From Rhyacophila brunnea (taxonomy: Eukaryota; Arthropoda; Insecta; Trichoptera; Rhyacophilidae), in assembly GCA_022495005.1 (NCBI GenBank), contig JAGYXB010001996.1, forward strand, positions 1,054,001 to 1,118,000: DNA of 64,000 nt. Reading direction: 5' to 3'. A program made the position numbers and the translations under genes. The notes below the pieces were generated by a model that saw only the letters and a list, made by a program, of their open reading frames with translations, was not told where the DNA came from and made no database searches. Positions 12,301-25,400 of the stretch are shown piece by piece (position 1 is the first letter of the stretch; each line of letters starts with the position of its first letter).

Positions 12301-13133
12301 AGATATTTTTATGTTACAGATATTATTAATTATTACATCTAATATCAAACATTTTTGAAAAATTGTCGAGCATTCCTGTTCGTGAAATTATCCATTTCGA
12401 GCACTGTTCATAATGATAATATTTTGGGCGTACAATACCTTTTTTATATCATACACAGTACGCGGACCAAAATTATACTACAATACTATGATTATAGTAC
12501 GGTTCACAGTAGGGTGCAGCGCATAGATTAGATTAGTACAGCTCCACTAGTGCAAAAAAGATGGCAATTCCAACATTGATCTGGGGTATTTCCCGAACTA
12601 CTGGGGTATTTTCCAAACCTCTAGAATATTTCACAATGTACTTACTAAAAAGGTAGGTACATACAGTCCATACGCAAAAAATACTAAAATTTCCATATTT
12701 CCGTACTAATATAAATTGGTGCAAAATAGTATAATTTTGCAATAGCAGAAAATTTCGCGAATCGGCGAATTTCGGTTTAAAATGAAATTTATTGAAATCG
12801 CCGGTTAGGTTTTATGGTCAAAAGAGGTAGGTACGTAAATAAAAAAAGCATCTTAAATTTATAAAATTTTCTATTATTTATTTTTTTGATGAAAAAAAAT
12901 CCTTTGCATTTTCAACAGAAATTACAAGGCGTAGGTAGGTACTATAATTTTTGCGGATTAATTCTTGGACTGCGTACTATAAATTCGGTGACAAAAAGAT
13001 GGCAACACTTTTGTTAATAATAAAAAAGATCGCAACACTATATTGCAATAGTTTTCGGAATGGACAATTTTTAGGTTATATTGCTGTCAAAATTTGAAGT
13101 ATATATGACACGATTTGTTAAAAAGTTATACTA

Positions 13134-13426
13134 ATGTTTATTACTAATTTAAATTTTCAATTTCAAAAGTTTGTGAAATATCCAAAACATTTTTCATGTA
13201 TTTTCTCTAGCCGTCACTTTTCAGTGTCTGATAACTCAACCGTATTGGATTTATTAAAGAAGATGCCTCGACCACTCGACAAACACATAAGCGAGGCTCA
13301 AAAACAGCGAAAGTTATTGAAAGAAAGAGGACTTAAGTATGTTCCTGGAACTGTACATCTGCAGGTTTTGGGGGCCGGGTCAGAAGGGTGCCCAAAATCT
13401 GTATATATGTTCACAGATCAATCAAG
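13134..13426 (+). CDS. ELAC2: ELAC2 exon 1 (leader and N-terminal beta-lactamase start)
   Basis: The leader-like segment begins MFITNLNFQFQKFVKYPKHF. A second Met (M44, at 13263) precedes PRPLDKHISEAQKQRKLL and HLQVLGAGSEGCPKSVY. Donor GTTAGC. Confidence 0.9.
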
Positions 13427-16400
13427 GTTAGCTTTACAATACTTTACATCATAAGACTGAATTATTTCATCATTTCGTAAATATTGGGAAGATTTTCCGG
13501 CGTTTCTTATTAGAGGATAGTCCTTCCCAAATTGTGTGAATAACTTCTTGTAGATATCGTCGTTAATTTTCTACAAACACGTATCGACTGCCTCATGTAA
13601 TAACACACCAATTCGAAATAGTGTGTTTTATGTTTTTTGAGCTATTGTTGCATAGAAAAAAATACCACACCAGCCAATTTTTTTTTGGATTTTTTTCTCG
13701 AAAAACACCCAAAATACTGTTTAAAATAATACTCGTAAGTAGAGTTATGATTATATAACATTTTTTGTAAAATCTTAAATTACATGGAATAATAATCCAC
13801 TTGTAGTTGGTGTGTTATTACTCGGAAAAAATATACATGCTCCCTACACAAATCATTTTAGTGTATCATTTAACTATGATTTCACCGTGGAATATGACAC
13901 TAATTCAACCAACTTTCACCTTCAAATCTCGCCTTTATCAACATATAACAACACTGTATTGAAAAATCATTATCCTTTGTAATGAATCGCACCTACTTTC
14001 ATTATCACAAATTGCTTTTGTGGCAGTAAAATTGTATTATTTTTGTTATTGTGTACAAATGACTAATTTTAATATTATTATTAATACTATCGGCCTATGG
14101 TAGGTACTATTGGAATTTGAATTTAAATTCTAATGGATTTAAGTTATGAACTATTCCATTTAATTAATATGTCGCCAACTAGATCTCGGCGAATATTACA
14201 ATAAGCTCAAGAGACTAATAAAATAAAGGATGGAAACAATAAAAAAATAAATCTCCTATTTCAGACAACACATTTTTAGGTTATAATTATAAATGATTCA
14301 ACCTTAAATATTCTGTCTGTACTATTGGCTCCTACAGGATTTTCAATGTTTATAATATTCTGTGTTTCGTAATATAAACTATAACGTCTTCCTATCATTA
14401 GTAAGCATTGTATAAATGCATATTTGCACCATTAGTTTCCAATTTACAACCTAAAATAATTATTCTTCTTGTATTGATTCCATGACGACTTGTGATAAGT
14501 AAATAAGGTAATACTTGCCTATTTTTGCACATGTGTTGACCTTTTTACTATACTTTTATGATAAATATGGTAGTAAAAAAAGTCTAAAAGATTTATTGCA
14601 TGTTTGGGTGAAAATTGGATAGTCCAGGTTGATTTTATCCCCATCTGAAGACTCCGAATAGTCCTAGTGATCCTGGATTGTCGGGTTTTAGTTGTTCTTC
14701 CAGTGTGCCATTAAGACGCAAAAATTTGGAGGAGATTTGGGAATGATTGATGATTTGATCGAAGAAATTACGAAATCTCCAGCAGATCTTACACAGAATG
14801 AAATATATCGCTCTATTTTAGAGCATAATAAATAACAGTATACTTCTGTCAGTACTTTTCCACCTTGAAACATAAATGCACTTGTAGACATCACGTCATC
14901 AGACATGACGTTGTACCTACTTAGTGCATCTGTACAAAGTATTTTCACTATAAATTGACACACTTGAATCGAGAAAAAGAAGAGAGCTGTAATTTAAGAC
15001 TTGTACCATGGAAGCACTATGTAAAAATTCTTGCCAATTCAAATATGTGCCCAAAAAATGAGTGAATCCGAACGTCAAGTTAGTTTTGATTCATTTTGTA
15101 TTATTGACAATCATGAGAAACAATGGGATTACATCTTACGATATGACAAGTCAGTGCAAAAGAAAACCCAAAAACTACCAGCTTCTTTAAGACGTTTAAA
15201 AGCACTTATTTATGGTTTGTCATGCAATAACGAAATAATAATAGTATGTAAAACTATGTTTTTACAAACACTTTCAATTTCAAATATGTGGGTGGTGAGT
15301 GCTTTTAAAAAAAGGAAGAGTCAGAATTGCTATTGTATAGTCAAGGCAGGTACAACAACCGTTCTCATGCACTCAAGGAAGCAAAAAAAATAGTATAATT
15401 TAACATGTTAATAATATATTTCATAAGAAAAGAATCCCACTATGTTAGAAAAAATAGCCAAAAAGAATATTAAGACGAGAATTTGAATATGGTGAAAATG
15501 TTTCCCCAATATAGCATATGATTTGGATCAAAATAATATCAATTTCCAATTGCTACTGAACGCCAATATAAAGGCATATTTTTCTCGTATTTCTTCGTCT
15601 GAACAGGAACGGAAACAATAATTGAGTAAATTAAATATTTAATAAAAAATAAAGTGATTATCAGCAACATTTATTATTAACAGAACGTTCGAGAGAGATG
15701 AAACAGGGTGATATAAATCGTGCAAAAGAAAATCGCATTACAACTGTTACAGCATGTTTTGATTTACAAAAGTTTTAACTGTGTCACAAAGTGAAGTATG
15801 AGTCTTTCATTATAAGAGAAAATAATATGCCATCTATAATCTCACTGTTCATGATAGGATGGCTATTAATTGTTACCTTTGGCATCTACAAACAGCTAAG
15901 TGAGGTGCGATAGAAATAAGTAGCTGCATAGAAGTATAGAAGTCTTATAAGTACTATTTTTACATATTTTAAATCTAATTTTAAGAATACAGTTGTATAT
16001 TATATGATAGTTTTCCTATACTTAATTTAAAAAAGTTTAATTTACATAACGTTTATAATGCTGCAACGTAATTTACGTAAAATATATAGGTAACAAACTA
16101 TCCTATCATTTCTTAATTTATACTACCAATCATTATTATGTTGAGTGGAATATTCATTAAGTAACTTTGCAATTATTTTACTATAATATTATGTTCTGTA
16201 AAACAATTTCCTCAAACTGACTGAATGGTTAAAATACAGTTTATTGGGATAAAATATTGTTTAATTAAAAAATCTCTTCATATTCCATCAGAATATCTAA
16301 ACATATTTTTGGTTTAATCAAATATCATCGAGAGAGAAAACACTAAGAGCACATAGTATGTCATTCCCCGTAAAAGTCAAAACAAAAATCTCTCTAAGTC

Positions 16401-19400
16401 GAGATATTTAAGATTATCTTTCAGAATTAGCATGAAAAAAAACACCATCTCAAGTTACGTGGTACTTTTTTTATGAAAAAAAAAATAATTACGTGGAAAA
16501 ACACACCAAGTATAGATATATACACCCTCTAAAAATATATAAACGGGAAAAATCACACCAAATCTAGATGTAATATTTTAGTTGTCAAACTTAACGTGGA
16601 AAAACACATTTAGGGTATTATTTCCCAGATTATTTTCTTGCAAAAGTTGATTGTATGCTTAAATGATACTCTATTTAAAGATATAAATTATAATTTAAAT
16701 AATATTTGCACATAATAAACGGCTTTTGCTACACATTTTTTTGAATGGTTTTTTTGCTCTCCTGAAAAGTTGATAATTTAGAGTTAGTGTGTTATTCCAT
16801 GAGGTAGTCGGTATCTCAAAAAACACAACTTTTCAGGAGAGGCAAATAACAACTATATTCTCTCAGTTTTTAATTTAGAAATAAATTTTCTTCTATGAAA
16901 TATCCATTTCGTATAGTTAAATATATTTTCATGAAAAAAGTGTTATGTTTCTTCAATTTATCGCACTCTACTTTCGACCGATCAGTCATATTGTCAGAGA
17001 TACGAAAATGCGTTGCAACTTTACTCTGAATCATTCCACAATATTACTGCAGGAAACACGTATCTTGACTTACGAGAAAGAGCTTCAGTATAATCATCTG
17101 TCGGAGTTCAGTATTCTATATACTTACAAACACGTAACTCAAGATACGAGTTTATAGTATTTATAAAAGTCTTTTATTGTAATACGAGTTTATGTAATTG
17201 GTTAAATATATTATGTTATAAAGTATGTTTTGAGATACGTGTTAGTGGAATACGTGCGTATTCAAATTCTGAATTCATTACATCAAACAACTCAAAACTG
17301 ACAAAAATTGAGATACGTGTTTGTAGAAAATTAGCGACAATATTATCCATAATATCATCAGTTTATCTTGTAAAACTAGTTAACCCATTTTAATCAAAAA
17401 TTAGATCTAGTAGGTATTAGATATTGAATACCAACAGTAGTACTATCGAACATCTACCTATCTATATTTAATATTCTGACACCCTAAATACATTTAACCT
17501 TTTAAAAACCGGAAAGTATTATGGCGCTACCTGGCAGGCCGTGGTCTTTTACATTTTTTTTTACAAACTAATTACTTAGGCTGGCGCTACAGACCATTCA
17601 GGACATTGGCCGTCATTCTGACATCTCTATCCGAAGCTCTCTCACTTCAGTCAGTCGCATGTAGCTTCTCTGCATCGCTTTCTTTTGGGAGATGTTGGTT
17701 CAAATATCGAGTTATCAAGGCCTTAAAAAAATATATGTTTTAAAGGAAGATATTAAGTTGGATGCGAGGGAAGTACAGCCACAAACAGTACGCGTTGTAT
17801 GATGATCCCGTTGTCTCACACATGCAAGTGGAGTCACTCCATTGGGCAGATCGCCAAATCACCAAAGAGGCTCCTCTTCAACAGATCAGAGGGAAAAAGA
17901 AAATCTCAATTATGTTCGTCGGACTGTGTCAAAAAAGACACAGCATCCGTGAGGCTAAGGCAGTAGAATGAAGACATTTCCTGGACACAGCCAAGACCCA
18001 CATTGGGCTGTAATACCGATGATGACAATGTAAATCGATGGGTCTCTCTAAAAATCTAATTCATTGTGCTACTCTAATTCGATCTTCCATATTAAATGTT
18101 TGCCGACTTCTGATCTAGACAGGCGGACGGACTAGTTGAGAAGATTTTCTTCAACGTCTTAGGCTCGGATGTAATACTATCTCCATATTGTGTGGTGTTC
18201 TTCCCTGTCAGTAGCGGATGTGGTCAAAGAATATAAAACTGAATTTTGTAGGTATTTGTTCAATTGCGGTGAGGGCACTCAAAGATTATCCCACGAGCAC
18301 AAAATGAAGCTCGCCCGTCTCGAGCATGTCTTCTTAACAACTGCCAACTGGGATGTCATGGGAGGGCTTCCGGGGATTTCACTCACCCTTCAAGATGTCG
18401 GAGTCCCTATAATTACAATACATGGACCGCCAGGACTAGTATGTAAACACTATTTATTTATATATTAAAAATAAACATCTTTCAATTATAACATCAGTAC
18501 ACGTACATGGATTTACTGGCACCAATAGCGTGTAAATTAAATTATTGCGATAATAACTGTTTACACACAGAAGTACTGACTGTCTCGCCGACCTCATTCT
18601 TCAGGCGTTAGCGAACACGTTTGTTGTCGTGTGTTGCTATTTGACGGGTTCGGACAGGTTGTGAAAATCGGTATATGTCAAGATGCTCTCCACGGTGTAG
18701 TTTGTATTTTTTTTTTGTCAGGTTTGCCACTCTATTTCCAATACACATGTGCAAATATCGTGTGAAAATTCAGAAGCTGCTGAACTTTTTTGATCCATGC
18801 ATGCAGTCTTGCAACTTGTACGATAATATGTGTTTACACTTGCTGCAATTCATGCACGTGTAAACGGACTATTATAACAATCATTAGGACATACCAGTGG
18901 AGGCCGGCTGTAGGAATCCGACATAAATGGTGCGCACTGTCACTCATACTTACTTGTTTTCATTGAATTAAGGATAGGAATTTCAAATGGTGTTAGTAGT
19001 TAGTTCAATTAAACCCAAAGTGAGAACTATTCCTTTCCATTTTGAAAATCTACCATTTGACAGTTATCATTCATTTGTAAAAACCATCCATTTCTGATGT
19101 GATTTTCATCTTTACTTAACCTGGCTCTAACATCAAAACTCGTCTCGTCTGCAACATGTCGAATACGTCGATGTGATGTCATCGTTATTCACAAAACACA
19201 CGTTGCCAAATGGATCTCCACAGATTGTTCGAATGGGAAAAAATATCTACTGTTGCAATTGACAAGTTGCATGCTTCTCGGGCTGCCAGTCGAAGACGCC
19301 AGAACACATACGAACACCTACAAATCGGTCATTCCTATACCAACTCGCCAATCGCCGCATCCAAATATCTGTGTTTCGAGGGTTACGTGCGACTGTTGCT

Positions 19401-22400
19401 AGGTAAATGTGCGCGGTCTTCATATGCAACACCGGATCGATGTTCTTAGAAGGTTTGATTTATGGCTGTGCGGCAGACGAGGCGAGTTTAGATGTGAGAG
19501 CCGACTAACAGTCTTATTTTATTGTGCGAATATATATTCCCCTTTTTATAATTGTTTCGGGACTGTGAAGCTATCATATATTTATATTCTTATAAATCAT
19601 TATTTTCAGAATGAGCTGTTCACGGCAACGGGAAGATTTATTTTCCTGAAAGATATGAAAATCAGGACGGCGCAATGCGATCGAACTACACAATTCGAAG
19701 ACTCTGTCATGACTGTACAATATGTCCCATTATTCAGGTTATTTAATTTCCATAAAATCCCCTAAGAATCGAATACTATACAGCAGGTGTAGTCAACCTT
19801 TTTATACCTACCGCCCACTTTTGTATCTCTGTTAATAGTAAAATTTTCCAACCGCCCACCGGTTCCCCAGTAATGGTAATTTATAAAAAGTAAGTTTACT
19901 TTATAAAATTTATGAAGCAGAGTTACAGCAAGTTAAAGCATATAATAATAATTACTTACCAAATACTTTCAAAGACTTTCGCTAAGCTTGGCAGAATAAA
20001 TCTTTATAATATAAAACAACTTACTGTAGTTAAATCTATCTTTTTATTTATACTTTGCATACATAGAAGCATGAAGTCTGATAAAATCACATTTCATTAA
20101 TCAAATTATTAATGAGATCCCTGAGGCTGATGCTGCAAAACTAAATACTTACTGGATATCTGGCTCAATTTTTGTGAGGAACAAACGGAGGTCTCAGGCG
20201 GTTTCTTTCTTTGGTCATAACAGCACTAAAGCCTGGTTCCACAAGATATGAGGTAGAGAAAGGTATCAATAAACTGAATATCATTTTCCACATATTTGGG
20301 GAATTTTATGAAAACATAATGAAAATGTTTTTAAAACCCCTACCGCCCACCATGAAAGTTGGAACGCCCACTAGTGGGCGGTAGGGACCAAGTTGACTAC
20401 CCATGCTATACAGTATTTTGCTCTTAGTTACAATGTCCATGAAATGTTGCAGCACAAAATTAGTTCTCTGCGCATTTAATATAAAACATCCACCCAACAA
20501 GACTCGCCCAACGATTTATGACACCCCACTGAATTTAAAGACGTTGGGCATCCTAAACTGATGGGAAGCAGTTTTGTACATACTTGGATGGAGGCCAAGA
20601 CCCACATAGAGTTGCAGTGCCTGGAAGAAGGAGCTCTAAAAATAAACTTTTTTTTTTTTTTAATAATTTTAAGTTTGAATGGACCAAATCCATATCCATG
20701 TTCCAGTGGCGAAGAGTGGAGGTTTCATATGTTTTCTCTCATGCATTACAGATAGATCGATAGATATACAGATAAGTCAAGACAAATACAGTAGAACCTC
20801 GATATAACGGACAAAATATCCTGTCAAATGTAAAAATTGTTAAAAACGCCTGTTAATGTTACGCTTGTTTCACCGTTGTGTTTCACAAGTGTCACCGCTT
20901 TCACGTCATACCTCTCACACCCGAATTCAAGTCATAATGCTGTCCTGGTCGTAGGCTAAACGTAGTACTGACGTTTGCAACGGTGGCCGCTAATTCACAC
21001 AGCTGCACAGCAGTTTAATTTGTTTACTCAAAGTGAACGGATGCATTTATTACTTATTTTACAATGGTTAGAAGTAGGTAGATGAAGGTGACCCTGTTAA
21101 GTTATGATCTTTGAAAATAAGGATAGAAGTGAAGATAGCGAGGAAGAAGAAATAACACTGCCTAATGATAAAATCTCATCTCGTAAATCTAATAAGATTT
21201 ATAAAATATTTGTCAGATAACGAAAATCAACTATATTACACGCATTTTCATAATTTTAGACACTCCTTAACGGGTGTGTCTGGATATATCATCAGAAGAC
21301 GAATAAACAGGCTTTTGTTTGTGTTTTTATATAACGGACTTTCTGCTTCAACGAACACCCCCTCACTGCATTAGTTCGTTATATCGAGGTTCTACTGTAC
21401 CTATACATAATAAAGTAATAATTTTACAGAAAGGAACCACCAAATCCAGTAGAAAATGATGATCTCACTAAGTATACAGAATTTTTATCTGATGATCATT
21501 CTGTTAATCCTCCTGTCGAGGTTGACCACACAGATTACTATGCGCATGAGTGTGAGTAACAATTGATTATCATTTTTATTGTATATAGATATAATCAAAA
21601 ATTTAAATACAGTGAAACCTCGATTTTAGGCTTTTAATGGTGTTACATGTAAATTGTACGGGTTGTATTTCGATGTAGTACTGTTCAACGTGCGCTCTCT
21701 TACCGGAAAGAGATGGCCGTATAGCATTGAGATCAAAATATTACGCGACAGTAATGGTACAATTTTATTAGATTCAATAAGAACACTATTTTGATATTAG
21801 ATATTTCGACTTGATACTTACAAGCCCCTACCAGAATTTTATATAAATAGGTATGATTGTATTTCTCATTTACCTACATACTTATTTTCTTCTGTCTGAT
21901 TTGATAGATATTCTGTTTGGACATGTTATGGTCAGTGTTGCCAAATAATTATTTTACCATATCAAGATTGTTACCATGTGGAATTTAAAAAAAATCAGGA
22001 TTTAGGAGCAAAAATCGGGACAACCTAAACACGTATAGTTCAATATTTCTAATGTTTAATTCTACAATATCAATCATCACTCTAAACTTCACATTTTCCA
22101 ATTGGATGCCCATAAAATATCAAGATGGTGGCCAAAATAACGCTGTCGTTATTATCAGATATTTGATTGATACGATTTGCTAATTAAGAGCACCTACTTG
22201 CTAACATACTTTTGAATGACAAGATTGTATTACTAATTTGTCTCCTATGTATTTTGTTGGTGTTTATTACGTATTTTGTATGTTTTATTTTGGTATGAGT
22301 TTGATCTCAATACTATACGACAACCTATTTTCGATACATCTCACGGTGAACTGTGATATGGCCAACTGCTATGTTCAAACTTCTAGACACGTTTTGAAAG

Positions 22401-25400
22401 GGCCGACAAAAAAAATTATTGAAAATTATACAAATTAGTTTGGTGCATATCTCTTTTTATATAAAACTCTTTCAATATTATAAATTAATTTAAACGTTCC
22501 ATCGTGTGCGTAATATTGGTGTTTCACTGTAATACTTTTTGAAAAAAACTTGCAAATCTGCCTGCAGAGTCAATTTTATGTATACCCAATAGTAATATAT
22601 AAAGATGGTTTTGACTTTTTTTAGATCCAGGAAAACGAATGTTGGTTGATAATGATATTGAGAATCTACTGAAAGCGCCGAGAAAGGAAAACGCCTGCTC
22701 TATGGTTTATATCTGCAAACTAAAGGTACAGACTATTTAACCTTTCTCCCACTGAGCTAATACATTACGTTCCGTCCTATACCGTCAAATTGCGTGACTA
22801 TACTAATTTTATGATAAGACACTATTTTAAAATGGAAATACCAGTTTTGAAAACATATCTGCTGCCAAAAGTCGATAATGTAGGTTAGCCGTCTCGCACA
22901 TCTAAACTCGTCTCGTCTGCAATATGCCGATGTGACGTCATCGTTATTCACAAAACACACGTTGCCAAATGGAGCTCTGCACATTGGTGGAATGCGACAT
23001 TTTAGTTTGAACAAAACATCTAGTGTTGCAAGCAACAAGTTGCATACGATTCGCGCTGCGAGTCGAAGCCACCAGTGTTACGGTCACGCATACGCACAGG
23101 CTTCCGAGTTGATCATTCCTATACGGTCATCAAGCTCGCCGGTTAATAGTCAGAGTATATTTTGACATTTCGAGAGATGACGCGCGACTCAGGTGCTTAT
23201 GTGCGCGGTTCAATATGAAACATCGGTGCGACGTTCCTAGAAGATTTGATTTATGGCTGTACCGCAGACAATGTCGAGTTAAGATGTGCGAGCCAGCTTA
23301 GCGTTAACAACGGGTTATGTGTCTATATATAAATATGTATGCTAGAATAAAAAATCATGGTCATCCGATATATAGAACATGTACATAAAACATAAAGAAA
23401 TTAGCATTATACCTGATTTTAGAGGGCATGAAACAATTCAAATTGGAATTACTCCATAACATGATTACCAACTTTTTGCAGATTTATAAATTTATATTTC
23501 TTAGTCATTATTTGCTAATTATTTTGTCGGTTGATCTAGGAATAGCTAAATATTAAATGAATTACATGTAAATTTAATGATTGATATATAAAATATTTAA
23601 GAACATTTGCAAAGTGACCCACCATCACAGGATAGGAACAGTTAAAAATAATGTTTTTTTCTCTTATTTATAAGTTAATTATTTTTCACTTTGATAATAA
23701 AGTGGTTGTGTTTCTATTTTTAGCCATGTCCAGGTATTCTGGATTTGCAGAGGTGTGTAAACAGCGGTGTTAAACCCGGTCCAATGCTGGGTCTACTAAA
23801 AAATGGCAAAGACGTCACATTAGAAAACGGTTCAATTATCTATGCAAAAGATGTGAGAACTCCTGATGATCCAGGCCCAATTTTTATTGGTATGTTCTTT
23901 AACCTCTCTCACCCCACCATGCGGTAATAAAACAACCAATATTACATACTTTCACATCTCATATATTGTGTGCGGTGTTGCCAACTGTCATTCACAAAAA
24001 TATGCCAGATGGCAGAATGAAATGCTAGATTTTATTCAAAATTGAAAAAGTTTCACAATAATTCTGCCGTACTAAGCACAGAGGCCGTATCTGCATTTTA
24101 GGCAAGTGGGAGATCTGAGCTTTCATATTATTTTACTTTTCCTGCTAATACTGGGGAACTTTTTATTTATTTTATTTGCCTATAATAGTTAATTTTGGTT
24201 TAAGATTTGTTTACATACCTTGAAAATTTGATTTATGTTATTATTATTATTATTATTATGTATTGATATTAGCCATAAATATGTCAGATACGGCTAATAT
24301 GCCTTAGTAAATGATAGTTACAACCAAATCGCTTAGTATTTATCGAGTTTATTTCTCAAACTCCGTAGATACGGCTATTAAAACCCTTGATTTCTCCGTA
24401 ACTATAGCAGTTACGGCTTGGATTTATTCACCGATCCTATACAAAAACTCTGCAGAATCCAAATATCTAAAAACATGAAAATACCTAAATACGTCAGTTA
24501 CGGCCTCTGTGCTTAGTACGGCAGAATTGTAAACATCGTTTTTACAGATCGAAAAAGAATTTAGTATTTTAGAACTAATAGAATAATAAGTCATAAAATT
24601 TTAAATAAATGTATGTAACATAATATAGTATACAGGAGGACCTCGACTTTCGCACATAATTGGTTCCTGAAAAGGTGTGCGAATGTTGAATGTTCGAAAG
24701 TAGAGGGAAGTAAAAAAAAATTAAATTGTGTGTATTTTGAAATATGTATTTATCAAGTAAATATAAGATGTTTAAGAGACATGTTTAAGTGGGGTTTGCG
24801 GATGTTTCCCTTAAAAAGTTATCAAGAGTTAACTGTTTGCCACTATTCTTTTTCTTATTTTAAGTGGTAAATTATTAACTTTACAATATTGCTTAACTGC
24901 TGGCACGAAATGTAAAGTGAACCAATCTTTTAATATTAACGCAGTAAACCCAGGTTTTTTTTTTTATCTTTATTTGATTACTGGATACAATTCTTTATCC
25001 TTCCCTTTCAATGCCCTGGTATTTTCTGGTTGATAAATTAACATTGGCATCAATTTTAAATCACCAGCCAAGTTTCCACCAAGAAGCAATGTCAATCGGT
25101 TTTTAGAAGGTTTATGCCCAGGGGCAACTGATTCTTCCTTAGATAAGAATGTACGACTAGGCATTTTTTCCAAAATAAACCTGTGTCATCTACGAGGGTG
25201 GGTCAATAAGTCCTTAGAAAAGCCGACAGGTGGCGCGACTAGTACTGTAAGCGGTTTGTTTTCATGCAGCGGCACTACCGATTCAGTATGCTGCGAAGTT
25301 TCAATCAGATTGGTCGGGTTGTTGTGTGTTTCTCGTACATTTAAAAAAAAAATTTGCTTGTGGAAAATGGAAAAATGGAAAATGGAGAAAATTGAGTTTA

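Larger units (their letters stand above)
8864..13009. mobile_element. Possible large decayed hAT-related element (paired inverted ends)
   Basis: AGTGTTGCCATCTTTCTGTC at 8864 and its near-complement at the 13009 end are inverted relative to each other, and both continue into ATTATAGTACGC. The terminal sequence matches the MITE at 8292-8796. A further right-end-like copy (ATTATAGTACGG) is at 12410-12505. I see no target duplication and no transposase frame, so this may be one decayed element or two independent copies. The span covers most of the gap between PARN and ELAC2. Confidence 0.35.
13554..17343. mobile_element. 3.8-kb inverted-repeat DNA element with subterminal motif arrays
   Basis: Inverted ends ATATCGTCGTTAATTTTC(TACAAACACGTATC) and ATATTGTCGCTAATTTTC(TACAAACACGTATC) differ at two positions in 32. 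The region inside both ends carries repeated AACACGTATC-type motifs (17050, 17130, 17235, 17312) and repeats of AACACACCAA or its complement (13608, 13810, 16503, 16553, 16795). A second inner inverted pair lies at 13585 and 16795. A degraded coding piece is at 15008-15393. It occupies most of ELAC2 intron 1. The superfamily is not identified and the target duplication is unclear. Confidence 0.6.

Noticed and set aside
19210..19449. Overlapping frames on both strands
   Set aside because: They lie in a GC-richer MITE whose sister copy at 22889-23297 does not keep the frames.
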